Shown here piece after piece: positions 16,866 to 25,577 of a stretch of DNA of 64,000 nt (positions are counted from its first letter, which is position 1; every line of letters begins with the position of its first letter). Location of the stretch: the NCBI RefSeq assembly GCF_022163125.1, contig NZ_CP091881.1:4030001-4094000 (forward strand), given 5' to 3'. The stretch comes from Paenibacillus sp. HWE-109 (GTDB lineage Bacteria > Bacillota > Bacilli > Paenibacillales > NBRC-103111). The position numbers and the translations under genes are program-made. The notes below the pieces were generated by a model, which saw nothing but the letters and a program-made list of their open reading frames with translations, ran no database searches and had not been told where the DNA came from.

Positions 16866-17648
16866 TTATACACCCTTCTTGCGATAAAAGAAAGTATCTG
16901 CTGGTTCCAGGTCATATTGCGCAGGTGAAAAAATTTGCTCTGTTGAACCCACGAACAATAACCCGCCTGGTTTAAGTGCTTTGGAAAACTTTTGATACAA
17001 GACATGCTTGGCTTCTTCTGTGAAATAAATAATTACATTCCGGCAAACGATGAGGTCGAACCCAGCATCAAAGGTATCGACGAGCAAATTCTGCTTCTGA
17101 AATTTAACCGATTTCTTCAAATCATCTGTAATATGGTACATCAGCTGATCTTGACGGAAATATTTCTTCACATATTTATCCGGCACATCTCTTAAAGAAC
17201 GATCCAGGTATATCCCTTTGCGTGCTTTCTCCAGTGCCCCGTCATCAATATCTGTGGCAAGCAATTGAACTTCATTCAGTGCCCCTTGCTCCGCCATGAT
17301 CATAGCCAGCGTATAAGGTTCTTCCCCTGTTGAACAAGCGGCGCTCCATACTTTCAGCCGACGGTTCTTCTTCAACATATCCGGAACAAATTTCTGTTCA
17401 ACCAATTCCCAACGATTCGGATTGCGCCAGAACTCCGAGACATTGATGGTCATGCGATCCAGGAATTCATAAAACAACTCTTTATTTTTCATCATCGCAT
17501 CGAAGAAGCTGACGAAGGTATCGTATCCGCGTTTCATCCGCAATGTGGTCAATCGTCTTTTCATCTGCGCTTCCTTGTATAGGGCTAGATCAATGGACGT
17601 ATGTTCTTTTACTTTTTTTATAAACAACAAAAAATCTTGATCTTCCAT
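16866..17648 (-). CDS. cheR: Chemotaxis protein methyltransferase CheR
   Basis: 260 aa. It methylates glutamates on chemoreceptors using SAM, setting adaptation. The N-terminal helical CheR domain includes RRLTTLRMKRGY. The SAM-binding domain has WSAACSTGEEPYTLAMI (about 101-117), the acidic LLATDIDDGALEKAR and DLIVCRNVIIYF (about 200-211). The ATG at 17648 is preferred over the GTG at 17657 because AGGTGG would touch the GTG but is 9 nt from the ATG. The ndk-cheR-aroC order matches B. subtilis. Confidence 0.93.
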   Translation of the reverse strand: MEDQDFLLFIKKVKEHTSIDLALYKEAQMKRRLTTLRMKRGYDTFVSFFDAMMKNKELFYEFLDRMTINVSEFWRNPNRWELVEQKFVPDMLKKNRRLKVWSAACSTGEEPYTLAMIMAEQGALNEVQLLATDIDDGALEKARKGIYLDRSLRDVPDKYVKKYFRQDQLMYHITDDLKKSVKFQKQNLLVDTFDAGFDLIVCRNVIIYFTEEAKHVLYQKFSKALKPGGLLFVGSTEQIFSPAQYDLEPADTFFYRKKGV

Positions 17649-17723
17649 GTTGTCCACCCACCTCGGTCATATTCTCTTCCCTAACATTCTGTAGGCGACT
17701 CCTAGAATCCTTCACGAAACGAC

Positions 17724-17763
17724 AAAAAAAAGAACCTGCATCCAAAAAGATGCCAGATTCTTA
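17724..17763 (-). terminator. Terminator after ndk
   Basis: Minus strand AAGAATCTGGCATC pairs with GATGCAGGTTCTT (small bulge), followed by a run of about eight T, directly past the ndk stop. Confidence 0.85.
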
Positions 17764-17777
17764 GTTCTTAACTCCTA

Positions 17778-18221
17778 TTAAATCCATTGTTGAATCACTT
17801 TGCTGTATGTAAGTAGCTCGTCCGGCTGAAAAAAGTTGCCGATTTCACGTTCAGCGCTTTCCGGGGAATCCGACCCATGAATCAGATTGAAATTCGTATG
17901 TACGGCATAGTCACCGCGAATTGTTCCGGGAGCAGCCTCCAATGAATTGGTTTTGCCAATCACTGTGCGCGATAGTGGAATCACTTGATCGCCCTCCCAC
18001 ACCATTGCAAAAACCGGTCCGGATGTGATGAAGTTCACCAGTCTTTCGTAGAAATCTTTCCCTTTATGTTCGGCGTAATGGAACTCTGCTTGCTCCCTTG
18101 TAACAACCGTCAATTTGCTACCTACGAGTTGAAAACCCTTCTGTTCGAAGCGTTTTACGATTTCACCGATAAGACCGCGCTGTACACCATCTGGTTTAAC
18201 CATCAAAAACGTTTTTTCCAT
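17778..18221 (-). CDS. ndk: Nucleoside diphosphate kinase
   Basis: 147 aa. It transfers the gamma phosphate between nucleotides through a phosphohistidine. TFLMVKPDGVQRGLIGEI opens the fold, and the catalytic His lies in NLIHGSDSPESAEREI (about 113-128), the NDPK signature. GGAGGA is close before the ATG. It sits between hepT and cheR with its own terminator. Full normal length. Confidence 0.96.
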   Translation of the reverse strand: MEKTFLMVKPDGVQRGLIGEIVKRFEQKGFQLVGSKLTVVTREQAEFHYAEHKGKDFYERLVNFITSGPVFAMVWEGDQVIPLSRTVIGKTNSLEAAPGTIRGDYAVHTNFNLIHGSDSPESAEREIGNFFQPDELLTYSKVIQQWI

Positions 18222-18301
18222 ATAAGGACTTCCTCCTTAACTATGTATTTACCACTACTTTACACTTTTTGGCTGCATTACTCAAATCGTCAACGGTTTG
18301 A

Positions 18302-19279
18302 CTAATAAGAACGGTTGCCAAAGAAATGGGCGATTTCAATCAAATCTTTCTTGGCTTGCGTATTCGGCAGCAAATCCAGTGCGGCAATCGCTTTATCAAT
18401 GTACTTCTGCGAAAGCGCATCCGCTTGCTCAATCCCTTTGCTGTTGCGGATGGCATCCAAGAAACGAGTGACATCCGTTTGCCCATCCAACTTATGTATG
18501 CGTTCTAATTCGGATAAAATAAAAGGCTTGAGTGCTGGATCCTGCATAGCGATCAATACGGGGAGTGTTATATTCCCTTGTTTTACGTCACTGCCTGGAG
18601 GCTTGCCGATTTGTTTCTCGGTTCCAATCAAATCTAGAATATCATCGCGAATCTGAAAAGCCATGCCGGCATTGTAACCGAAGGAATACAGCTTGTTGCA
18701 GATCCATTCAGGCGCGTCAGCTGCCACGGCCCCTAATTGGCAAGATATAGCAATTAACAAAGCCGTTTTACGTCTAATCCGCAATAAATAGTCTCTGATG
18801 GTTTGTTCAGAATGAAAAAAGAAGCGAATTTGTTCCATTTCTCCAATCGACATCTCGACAATGGCTTTGGACATAATCTGATGAACAGCAGGCTTAGGAA
18901 TTTGTGTAATGACGCCAAGTGCTTTGGCGAAAATATAGTCCCCCGTAAACATAGCAATCCGGTTATCCCATTTGGAGCGGACTGTCAGCTGTCCGCGTCT
19001 AGTGTTCGCATCATCAATCACATCGTCATGAACGAGAGAAGCCATGTGAATCAGTTCCAATGGCACGGCAACCCGCTTCATCGTTTGCAGTTGATAGTTC
19101 CCGAACTCTCCAGCTAACAAGACGAAAACAGGGCGGATCCGTTTGCCGCCTGCTTTCAATAAATGCACGGACGTTTCTCTTAACATCGAATACTCCGTAT
19201 AGACGCTTTCTTCGAGCTCTTTTTCAATTGCTGCTATATCTTTTCTCTTTCTCGTATAAATGTCCATTAAATTTTTCAT
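18302..19279 (-). CDS. hepT: Heptaprenyl diphosphate synthase component II
   Basis: 325-aa trans-prenyltransferase that elongates FPP to the C35 side chain of menaquinone-7 with HepS. The first Asp-rich motif is HDDVIDDANTRRG (about 86-98) and the second FQIRDDILDLIG (about 212-223); GGKRIRP (about 44-50) is the IPP-binding basic loop. Its ATG overlaps the mqnA stop (ATGA). With hepS, menG and the mqn genes it forms one quinone block. Confidence 0.93.
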   Translation of the reverse strand: MKNLMDIYTRKRKDIAAIEKELEESVYTEYSMLRETSVHLLKAGGKRIRPVFVLLAGEFGNYQLQTMKRVAVPLELIHMASLVHDDVIDDANTRRGQLTVRSKWDNRIAMFTGDYIFAKALGVITQIPKPAVHQIMSKAIVEMSIGEMEQIRFFFHSEQTIRDYLLRIRRKTALLIAISCQLGAVAADAPEWICNKLYSFGYNAGMAFQIRDDILDLIGTEKQIGKPPGSDVKQGNITLPVLIAMQDPALKPFILSELERIHKLDGQTDVTRFLDAIRNSKGIEQADALSQKYIDKAIAALDLLPNTQAKKDLIEIAHFFGNRSY

Positions 19280-20139
19280 TCAGTCACCCGTGCCACTTTA
19301 TTCTCTGACCATAAAGAGATGCTTACTGGCTTCGGCAGGAAACCAAGCTCATAACAGTACTTGTAATAGGTAGCAAGTCCTTCCCATTGTTCCGTCCCGA
19401 AATCGTAACATAATGTATGAAAATAATGATGCCAATATTCGGCCGTGCCGCCGACCGTACTTTGCGCTTTTTGAATCATTTCATCCGGATTAAGATGAGC
19501 CTTGGCCTTGCTCGCCATGAAAGCATTGAAAGCTTCGGTTACCAATTCCGGATATTGCTCCGCGGTTTGCTTACGGATCGCCCACACCGCGAAGGATATC
19601 CATTGTCCAGTCCATTTGGCCCATTCTTGCCCAAGATCGGTAATCATATACGCTGTGTTGCGCCAATTCTCTTTAATCGCATCATCACCGATAAGTAAAG
19701 CTGCGTCTGCCTGTTCCATCATTTGAGTAATGTTGGGCTGTGCATATTCGTAAGTTGGCTTCCCTTTGTAAAACTTTTCCAGAATAATCTTAAGCAGATT
19801 CACAGAGGTCGCTGAAGTTGTTGGCAGTACAATTCGGCCATTCGCAATTTCCCGCAGCGGCTTCTCATGGAAAAGCAGAATCGAGTTCACCTCTCCATAT
19901 GCGCTAACCGATAAATCTGGATACAGAAGATACTGCTCAAAAGATTCCCCATAAGCAAAAGAGGATATGGGCCCCATATCGATGTTTCCTGCCGCCATAG
20001 CTTTATTCAACGAAGTTGGCACCTGTTCGATAATGTCGACTTCTGTACTGTTCATCAATTCGGGAAAATAATAATAAATGGGCCAGACATTCGTGTAATT
20101 AATCCGGCCTATGCGTATTTTAGGGTCTAGGTTGCTCAT
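19276..20139 (-). CDS. mqnA: Chorismate dehydratase MqnA (futalosine pathway)
   Basis: 287 aa. MqnA dehydrates chorismate to 3-[(1-carboxyvinyl)oxy]benzoate, the first step of the futalosine menaquinone pathway. The periplasmic-binding-protein-like fold shows RIGRINYTNVWPIYYYF (about 9-25), GNIDMGPISSFAYGES and VLPTTSATSVNLLKIIL, all typical of MqnA/MqnD. It overlaps both ubiX and hepT, so it belongs to the same operon. Its substrate is the product of aroC nearby. Confidence 0.88.
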   Translation of the reverse strand: MSNLDPKIRIGRINYTNVWPIYYYFPELMNSTEVDIIEQVPTSLNKAMAAGNIDMGPISSFAYGESFEQYLLYPDLSVSAYGEVNSILLFHEKPLREIANGRIVLPTTSATSVNLLKIILEKFYKGKPTYEYAQPNITQMMEQADAALLIGDDAIKENWRNTAYMITDLGQEWAKWTGQWISFAVWAIRKQTAEQYPELVTEAFNAFMASKAKAHLNPDEMIQKAQSTVGGTAEYWHHYFHTLCYDFGTEQWEGLATYYKYCYELGFLPKPVSISLWSENKVARVTE

Positions 20140-20731
20140 GGTCTTCTCCCCATCTCCGATACAAGGAATGCTCGATTTCCATGCTGTCCAACACTTTACC
20201 CACCAAAAAATCGACCATCTCCTCCAAGGAGCGCGGACGATTATAGAAAGCGGGCATAGCCGGCAGCATGCGTACGCCCATTTTGGACAAGGTCAGCATG
20301 TTTTCCAAATGAATGGCATGCAAGGGCGTTTCCCTTGGAACCAGAATTAATTTTCTTCCTTCTTTCAACATAACATCGGCCGCGCGTTCGAGTAAATTAT
20401 CGGATGAACCATGCGCTATGCCAGACAGCGTGCCCATGGAGCAAGGGATGACTACCATCCCTTTGGTCCGAAAGGAACCACTCGCAACACTTGCCCCGAT
20501 GTTGGCAATCGGATGAAACTCATATGCCCCTAGTCGATTGCCAAAATGCTGCTGCAGCATTTCTTTGCGTTTGGTAACTTGCCAATCTAGTTCATCGTGC
20601 AGTACTCGCCAGCCAGCCTCTGTAATGATCACATGCACCTGCATGCCCAGATCCAAGAGAACTTGGATCAACCTTACACCGTAAACAGCCCCGCTCGCGC
20701 CCGTAATCCCGATGACCCAATTCCCACTCAT
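20120..20731 (-). CDS. ubiX: UbiX-family flavin prenyltransferase
   Basis: 203 aa. UbiX makes prenylated FMN, the cofactor of UbiD-type decarboxylases. It has ITGASGAVYGVRL (about 9-21), the SMGTLSGIAHGSSDNLLERA stretch (about 97-116) and LVPRETPLHAIHLENML (about 130-146), the FMN and dimethylallyl-phosphate sites. In the futalosine route a UbiD-like decarboxylase acts late; none is seen in this window, so the partner must be elsewhere. It overlaps mqnA by 20 nt and ubiA-type by 4 nt. Confidence 0.9.
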   Translation of the reverse strand: MSGNWVIGITGASGAVYGVRLIQVLLDLGMQVHVIITEAGWRVLHDELDWQVTKRKEMLQQHFGNRLGAYEFHPIANIGASVASGSFRTKGMVVIPCSMGTLSGIAHGSSDNLLERAADVMLKEGRKLILVPRETPLHAIHLENMLTLSKMGVRMLPAMPAFYNRPRSLEEMVDFLVGKVLDSMEIEHSLYRRWGEDHEQPRP

Positions 20732-21603
20732 GAATGCTGTCTCACAAGCACATCAATCAAAGTGAAAGCGAACATAACCAGACTTAACACTCCGTTCATT
20801 GTGAAAAAGGCTGTATTCAGCTTGGACAAATCTTGTGGAGAAACAAGCCGGTGTTCCTTGTACAGAATCACGTAAGCAATAACGAGACCAATCAAATAGA
20901 ACCAACTCAAATGAGTAATAAAGAACAAGGCGACTAAGCCAACTGCAGTTAGAACATGTAAAATCCGCGCCGTGTTTAATGCTGCTCTGATGCCAAAGCG
21001 ACTTGGCAAGGAGTGCAAGCCTTCCTTCTTATCAAATTCAGCATCTTGGCAGGCATAAATCAAGTCAAATCCTGAACTCCAACAAACAACTGTCAAATAG
21101 AAAATAAATGAGGACCAAGTGAAATGACCCGTAACAGCAATCCATCCGCCGAGTGGCGCCAGTCCCAAGGTAAGACCTAAGAAGAAGTGGCATGTCCACG
21201 TAAAGCGTTTGGTATACGAATAAAAGACAAGAAAAAACACTGCAATTGGCAGCAGCTTCATGGATAAAGCACTTAAATTGGATGTTGCCCAGAAAAGCAA
21301 GGCAAATGAGATGATGATATAAATAATAACCTGCTGAATCGAAATAAGTCCTGCTGGAATTGCCCGATTTTCTGTCCGTGGATTCTTCTTGTCAATTGCT
21401 TTGTCAATCACACGATTCAAGGCCATCGCGGCCGTTCTTGCCCCCACCATTGCCAACGTGATCCAACCAATTTGAGCCCAGCTGGGCAGATGTCCATTTA
21501 ATACAACGGAGCCGAGAATAGCTCCCATGAATGCGAATGGCAAAGCAAAAACACTGTGTTCGAATTTAATCATTTCCAAAAAGATTTTTAATTTAGTAAG
21601 CAT
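20728..21603 (-). CDS. mqnP: UbiA-family prenyltransferase (probable MqnP)
   Basis: 291-aa integral membrane protein with about eight or nine membrane segments. The Mg/diphosphate motif is NRVIDKAIDKKNPRTENRA (about 63-81), a variant of NDxxDxxxD, and the second acidic cluster is SGFDLIYACQDAEFDKKEG (about 177-195). It would attach the heptaprenyl chain from HepS/HepT to the aromatic futalosine-route intermediate. The MqnP name is inferred from neighbours mqnA and ubiX. GGAGTG precedes the ATG. Confidence 0.85.
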   Translation of the reverse strand: MLTKLKIFLEMIKFEHSVFALPFAFMGAILGSVVLNGHLPSWAQIGWITLAMVGARTAAMALNRVIDKAIDKKNPRTENRAIPAGLISIQQVIIYIIISFALLFWATSNLSALSMKLLPIAVFFLVFYSYTKRFTWTCHFFLGLTLGLAPLGGWIAVTGHFTWSSFIFYLTVVCWSSGFDLIYACQDAEFDKKEGLHSLPSRFGIRAALNTARILHVLTAVGLVALFFITHLSWFYLIGLVIAYVILYKEHRLVSPQDLSKLNTAFFTMNGVLSLVMFAFTLIDVLVRQHS

Positions 21604-21610
21604 ATGCTGA

Positions 21611-22366
21611 TTACACTCCTGATTTCGTTTTCCCCTTGGTGCCTACATGTAATGCTGCAACTCCACCTGTTAACGGATAAGCTTGAACACTTTCTAAACC
21701 TTGCTTCTTAAAGATGGCCGCCAATTGCTTGTGATCCGGAAATTGCACCAAAGAATCCGGCAGCCATTTGTATTGCTCGTACTTTTTGACAATTAATCTA
21801 CCCAAGAAAGGCAGCACACGTTGAAAATAAAAATAATAAATGGACTTGAAAGGCTGCCACGTCGGCTTGGACAACTCCAACGACACAACTAGCCCTCCTG
21901 GCTTAACGACACGCTGCATTTCACGAATGACCTGCTCCAGATCGGGCACATTGCGAAGCGCGAATCCGATCGTCGCATAATCAAACGTATTGTCGTCATA
22001 GGGAAGACTCATCGCATTGCCGCGAATCAGTTGGATTTGCTGTTCCAAGTGAAGCTGCTTAATTTTCTCAGCGCCATAATCAAGCATGTTCTGGCTAAAA
22101 TCCAAGCCAACCATTTTGCCGCTGCCGCTTGCTTGCGCCAAGCTTATCGTCCAGTCACACGTTCCACAGCACAAATCAATCGCGGTTTGTCCCGGCTGTA
22201 CATTCATCTTCTTCATCGTGAATTTGCGCCACGCTTTGTGCCGGCGAAAACTTAGAATGCTATTCATCAAATCATATTTGGGAGCAATGCTTTCAAAGAC
22301 GGAATGGACGAATTCCTCTTTGGATTTTGACTTCTTCGTTTCATTGGTAGCTTTTGTCATACTCAT
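21611..22366 (-). CDS. menG: Demethylmenaquinone methyltransferase
   Basis: 251-aa SAM-dependent methyltransferase catalysing the last step of menaquinone synthesis. Signatures include YDLMNSILSFRRHKAWR (about 31-47), AIDLCCGTCDWTISLA (SAM motif I, about 62-77) and DYATIGFALRNVPDL (about 128-142). The ATG at 22366 has GAGGTG 9 nt upstream; the in-frame GTG at 22378 lies too close to it. It lies between the prenyltransferase and hepS, as menG does in B. subtilis. Confidence 0.93.
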   Translation of the reverse strand: MSMTKATNETKKSKSKEEFVHSVFESIAPKYDLMNSILSFRRHKAWRKFTMKKMNVQPGQTAIDLCCGTCDWTISLAQASGSGKMVGLDFSQNMLDYGAEKIKQLHLEQQIQLIRGNAMSLPYDDNTFDYATIGFALRNVPDLEQVIREMQRVVKPGGLVVSLELSKPTWQPFKSIYYFYFQRVLPFLGRLIVKKYEQYKWLPDSLVQFPDHKQLAAIFKKQGLESVQAYPLTGGVAALHVGTKGKTKSGV

Positions 22367-22379
22367 CTGTTTGTTCACC

Positions 22380-23246
22380 TCAAATTTCTTCCAACACTTT
22401 GGATGGTTTCGCTAAAAATCGGAGAAACGGCTCCCCTATGTGAAACAGTTCACTTATTAGTTTGTCCGAGTCCAGCTGCTGCACCATGGTCTGCAATTGC
22501 TTGGTATGGGCATCAAGCATGTTGTATAGCTGCGATTTGATATTGTACTTATGCAAGAGTGTGCGAACTTTCGCTTGATCGGAATCTTCCGCTTGCAGCT
22601 GCTTGCGTTCTTCTTTGGAACCTGTCTGCAAAATATGCCAGAACCCCCAACTCCACCGAAAGTTATCCACAGAATCAACTCGGAAAATTTCTTCAAAGAT
22701 CATTTCACACTTGGCATAGCTGCGGAATATATCCGGCCACGCTTGATCATACGCCCCAGACATAAGGTCAGAGAAAGACAAAAAAAGCTGAGATTTAATT
22801 TCCACGGACTGGTGGACGTAATCTTCTGCCGACAATTTCAATTGTTTCATTTTGATATACACATTCATCTTTAAACGATTCACTTCACAGATGGCATCTG
22901 ATAACTGCTTGATCATCTCGATTTGCCCTGCTTGAGCCAACAGATGATAGAATCTGGAACTAAAGTAATCGCCTGCCAGAACCTTTAGCTGCCTGGATCT
23001 TGCTGCCTTCTTCTCTTTGATGTCATTGGATGCCGTCACCATATCATGCGTGTCCAGACCAAGCTGTACCAGAGACGTTGCCAACGTGTACAACTCGCTT
23101 AACTTGCTTAATTTACTATTTCCATTCAAAAAGGCAAACAACAGACGTGTGCGGAGCTCCGGAAAATCGGGCAAGTCTGTGTGAATTTGGATCATATCGT
23201 ACTCTGTGTACTGCTTGGCGATCTCTGGGATCCGATAAGAATTCAT
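22380..23246 (-). CDS. hepS: Heptaprenyl diphosphate synthase component I
   Basis: 288-aa small regulatory subunit of the heteromeric heptaprenyl diphosphate synthase; it lacks the Asp-rich motifs and is all helical. LAGDYFSSRFYHLLAQAG (about 92-109) is the recognisable HepS segment. GGAGG lies 7 nt before the ATG at 23246. It works with HepT encoded 3 kb downstream. The hepS-menG order next to mtrB matches B. subtilis. Confidence 0.88.
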   Translation of the reverse strand: MNSYRIPEIAKQYTEYDMIQIHTDLPDFPELRTRLLFAFLNGNSKLSKLSELYTLATSLVQLGLDTHDMVTASNDIKEKKAARSRQLKVLAGDYFSSRFYHLLAQAGQIEMIKQLSDAICEVNRLKMNVYIKMKQLKLSAEDYVHQSVEIKSQLFLSFSDLMSGAYDQAWPDIFRSYAKCEMIFEEIFRVDSVDNFRWSWGFWHILQTGSKEERKQLQAEDSDQAKVRTLLHKYNIKSQLYNMLDAHTKQLQTMVQQLDSDKLISELFHIGEPFLRFLAKPSKVLEEI

Positions 23247-23343
23247 GCAAAAGCCTCCGTAACCGTGTGCCAAATCTCTTCAACATTCTTCGATGTTTCA
23301 ATTCAAGTCATTATATCATAACACGTAAATAGAAGCACTTTAA

Positions 23344-23877
23344 TTATAACGGATATTTTTGCTGCCATCTCGACGTATAGGTGAGTCGGAATCGATTCTG
23401 CAATTGCTGTTCCAATTGGATCAAGCTAAGGTCATTCGCATTCTTCTCCATATCTTTCCCGTTTTCGCGTTCAGCAACCATCGCGAGCACAAGCTGCGTT
23501 GAAGCCGATTCTTTGGAACCTGAATAGTCTATGACACGCACCCATACCTGATCCACATTTTTGGTCTTGGACAGCATCGTTTGAGCAAGCGTATATAAAT
23601 CCCGATAGACTGAGACAGAGTCTGCATTCTTAGGCAAACTCAAGTCAAGTGACATGCGTGAATTGCTGAGCTCCACTTTACGTATCCTCAATTGTAGCGG
23701 CACTTGAACGAGAAGATCAACCATATTCTCATTCGTCAACTGTCCTGCCCGATTGCTTGACCAATTTGAAGGCGCGTGAAGGCCTGTGGAGCGATCCATT
23801 TGGGGAAGCAAAGACAAACAGATCACCATAGCAACGGATATCCCTAAAGTCAACACAATGCGCATCGTCCATTTCAT
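23344..23877 (-). CDS. Hypothetical exported protein
   Basis: 177 aa. It starts MKWTMRIVLTLGISVAMVIC, a signal peptide or single N-terminal anchor, and the remainder is predicted outside. There is no cysteine lipobox or catalytic motif. The C-terminal part (SLIQLEQQLQNRFRLTYTSR) looks helical. GGAGGT lies 7 nt before the ATG at 23877. It sits between mtrB and hepS. I do not recognise the family; it may belong to a Paenibacillus-specific set. Confidence 0.6.
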   Translation of the reverse strand: MKWTMRIVLTLGISVAMVICLSLLPQMDRSTGLHAPSNWSSNRAGQLTNENMVDLLVQVPLQLRIRKVELSNSRMSLDLSLPKNADSVSVYRDLYTLAQTMLSKTKNVDQVWVRVIDYSGSKESASTQLVLAMVAERENGKDMEKNANDLSLIQLEQQLQNRFRLTYTSRWQQKYPL

Positions 23878-23962
23878 GCAAAACACCTCCTACGCGATTC
23901 CAAGAGCAAGTCTTATTTCGTAGCGTTTGTATGTTGCAAGCTCTATACACCATTGTACAAAG

Positions 23963-23986
23963 AAAAAAAGCAGGCTATGCCTGCTT
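23963..23986 (-). terminator. Terminator after mtrB
   Basis: AAGCAGGC-ATA-GCCTGCTT is a perfect stem followed by T7 on the minus strand, seven bases past the mtrB stop. Confidence 0.85.
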
Positions 23987-23992
23987 TATAAA

Positions 23993-24244
23993 TTATTCTT
24001 CCGTATCGATCGTTCCGTATTTCGTCATGATCAATGCTTTTCCCCGCACTTTGACGGCTGAGGTGTGCTCGGTAAACTGAGCGATCATCACTTCACCCTT
24101 GTCCAATTTCTCCGTATGATGAAAGCGAGTATCTTGACCGCGGGTTAGTCCGATGACATGCACGCCGTTATCCTTGGCTTTAATAACGAAATACTCGTTG
24201 CCATTCGAATTCGCGGAATTTGTTTTATTGTTGGGTTGTTCCAC
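23993..24244 (-). CDS. mtrB: trp RNA-binding attenuation protein (TRAP)
   Basis: 83 aa. TRAP forms an 11-subunit ring that binds tryptophan and wraps (G/U)AG-repeat RNA. The core YFVIKAKDNGVHVIGLTRG, FHHTEKLDKGEVMIAQFTEH and TSAVKVRGKALI closely follows B. subtilis MtrB, including the RNA-contacting Lys and Arg of KVRGKA. The N-terminus has an extra Asn/Ser-rich tail of about 8 residues. The GTG start has GGAGG 7 nt upstream. Its target leader is visible at 13679-13741. In B. subtilis folE (mtrA) precedes mtrB, but here a PAP2-type gene does. Confidence 0.95.
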   Translation of the reverse strand: MEQPNNKTNSANSNGNEYFVIKAKDNGVHVIGLTRGQDTRFHHTEKLDKGEVMIAQFTEHTSAVKVRGKALIMTKYGTIDTEE

Positions 24245-24322
24245 TGTCCATCCTCCGTTCTCGCCTAATCTACAAACACTTATCTAATGATGCCAAATAA
24301 AGGTGTAAGAAGTCAACTGACA

Positions 24323-25249
24323 TTACGCAGAAAGCTCATTAACAGGAGTTTTCGAACTCTTTTGATAAAAACGCTTGAATTTGGCAGGCAGAATCCGATT
24401 GGAACCTACACGAATCAATAGATCAGACAGCTTTACTGTCCCATAAGCGAACAGCATACCAGCAAACACGTCAATCAACCAATGAATCTGCAAATACAAT
24501 GTTGAGAAAATAATGGATGCGCAGTACGTGACCATCATCGTTTTGAAGATACGATCCTTCTCCCTTAATGCCAGCAGCAGCATGGCAAAGGAAATGGATG
24601 TGTGCATACTAGGGAAACAGTTCATCACAGCAACAAGCAAGGAATTCTCGTCGGCAAATACACGATGCAGAAGATCCGGTTGTTTATTCACATACCAAAC
24701 CTCGTGCAGCAAAATCAAATTGTAAAAGGGCAGAATTAACGGGAACTGCAGCATATGCCCAGATAACGCATAAGAGAGCATTTTCTTAATACTGCGTGTC
24801 CAGAAGCTTCGCACGATACAGATCCACAGCGATAAAACAAAACCGTAATTATAAATCCATACCATCGCCCGATCCAGAAAAGGTGTTGCAATCCATCTTG
24901 CCCACCCTCCCGTATTCAGCGGGATAGCATTCATATACGCATCCCAGTGCCAAGGATGACGATTATTCTCAAACATCCAATTGGCGATTTTCCACCAAAA
25001 GCCATTGCCCGTTCCATAGAAGTAATAAAAAACACCAAGAAGTGGAATACCAAAGATAAAAAAACGTCTCCAATCCACATCGATCTGATCTTTGCGGACA
25101 CCAAGCAGACATACAAGCAGTAGAATCCAGCATTCCTTGCTCCAGTTTCCAACAACACCGATCCGCCAAACCAAATAAATAGAAGCAATAATGCCGAACA
25201 TCGTCCAATCTTGCGATTTCACGATCTCGTTCAATTTCACCTTACTCAA
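24323..25249 (-). CDS. PAP2-family membrane phosphatase/transferase
   Basis: 308-aa polytopic membrane protein with about six or seven segments. The PAP2 motifs are CFPSMHTSISFAM (catalytic His region, about 215) and IHWLIDVFAGMLFAYG (C3 His and Asp, about 252-267); the layout resembles the inositol phosphorylceramide synthase-like PAP2 branch. It could dephosphorylate or transfer head groups of membrane lipids. The TTG at 25249 follows GGGGG by 7 nt; the longer frame upstream runs through the tRNA-Pro gene and is rejected. Confidence 0.8.
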   Translation of the reverse strand: MSKVKLNEIVKSQDWTMFGIIASIYLVWRIGVVGNWSKECWILLLVCLLGVRKDQIDVDWRRFFIFGIPLLGVFYYFYGTGNGFWWKIANWMFENNRHPWHWDAYMNAIPLNTGGWARWIATPFLDRAMVWIYNYGFVLSLWICIVRSFWTRSIKKMLSYALSGHMLQFPLILPFYNLILLHEVWYVNKQPDLLHRVFADENSLLVAVMNCFPSMHTSISFAMLLLALREKDRIFKTMMVTYCASIIFSTLYLQIHWLIDVFAGMLFAYGTVKLSDLLIRVGSNRILPAKFKRFYQKSSKTPVNELSA

Positions 25250-25314
25250 GACTGTTCCCCCTAAAATCATCTCAGCAGCGTTCTCTCTTTTTATTGGAAC
25301 AAGTCTCATCACGA

Positions 25315-25343
25315 GAAAAAGACATCGGACCGTCGATGTCTTT
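25315..25343 (-). terminator. Terminator after tRNA-Pro
   Basis: Minus strand AAAGACATCG pairs with CGATGTCTTT, followed by a T run, eight bases past the tRNA 3' end. Confidence 0.85.
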
Positions 25344-25350
25344 GTCATAA

Positions 25351-25424
25351 TCGGAGTAACACGATTCGAACGTGCGACCTCACCCACCCCAAGGGTGCGC
25401 GCTACCAGGCTGCGCCATACCCCG
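25351..25424 (-). tRNA. tRNA-Pro (anticodon UGG)
   Basis: A 74-nt cloverleaf: acceptor CGGGGTA/TACTCCG (one G-U), D arm GCGC-AGCCTGGTA-GCGC, anticodon arm CACCC-TTGGGGT-GGGTG with TGG at the anticodon position, and T loop TTCGAAT. The discriminator is A. CCA is not encoded. It is a single tRNA between hbs and the PAP2 gene, with its own terminator. Confidence 0.96.
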
Positions 25425-25502
25425 TTTGTAGCTAGCAAACTCATTCACTTTTGTAATTATAGTAGGAGAAATTCGAATTGTAAAGCCATTTTCTAAGGTC
25501 TA

Positions 25503-25541
25503 GAAAGAAAGCCGCGACAGCATATAGCGGCCACGGCTTTC
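25503..25541 (-). terminator. Terminator after the HU gene
   Basis: GAAAGCCG pairs with CGGCTTTC with an inner imperfect stem, followed by a T-rich tail on the minus strand. Confidence 0.75.
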
Positions 25542-25577
25542 TTGTTATATAACGTTCAATAGTATGTAAAACGCAAA

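Noticed and set aside
25250..25444. N-terminal extension of the PAP2 gene
   Set aside because: The extended frame runs through the terminator and tRNA-Pro gene; the TTG at 25249 has the GGGGG site at the right distance.
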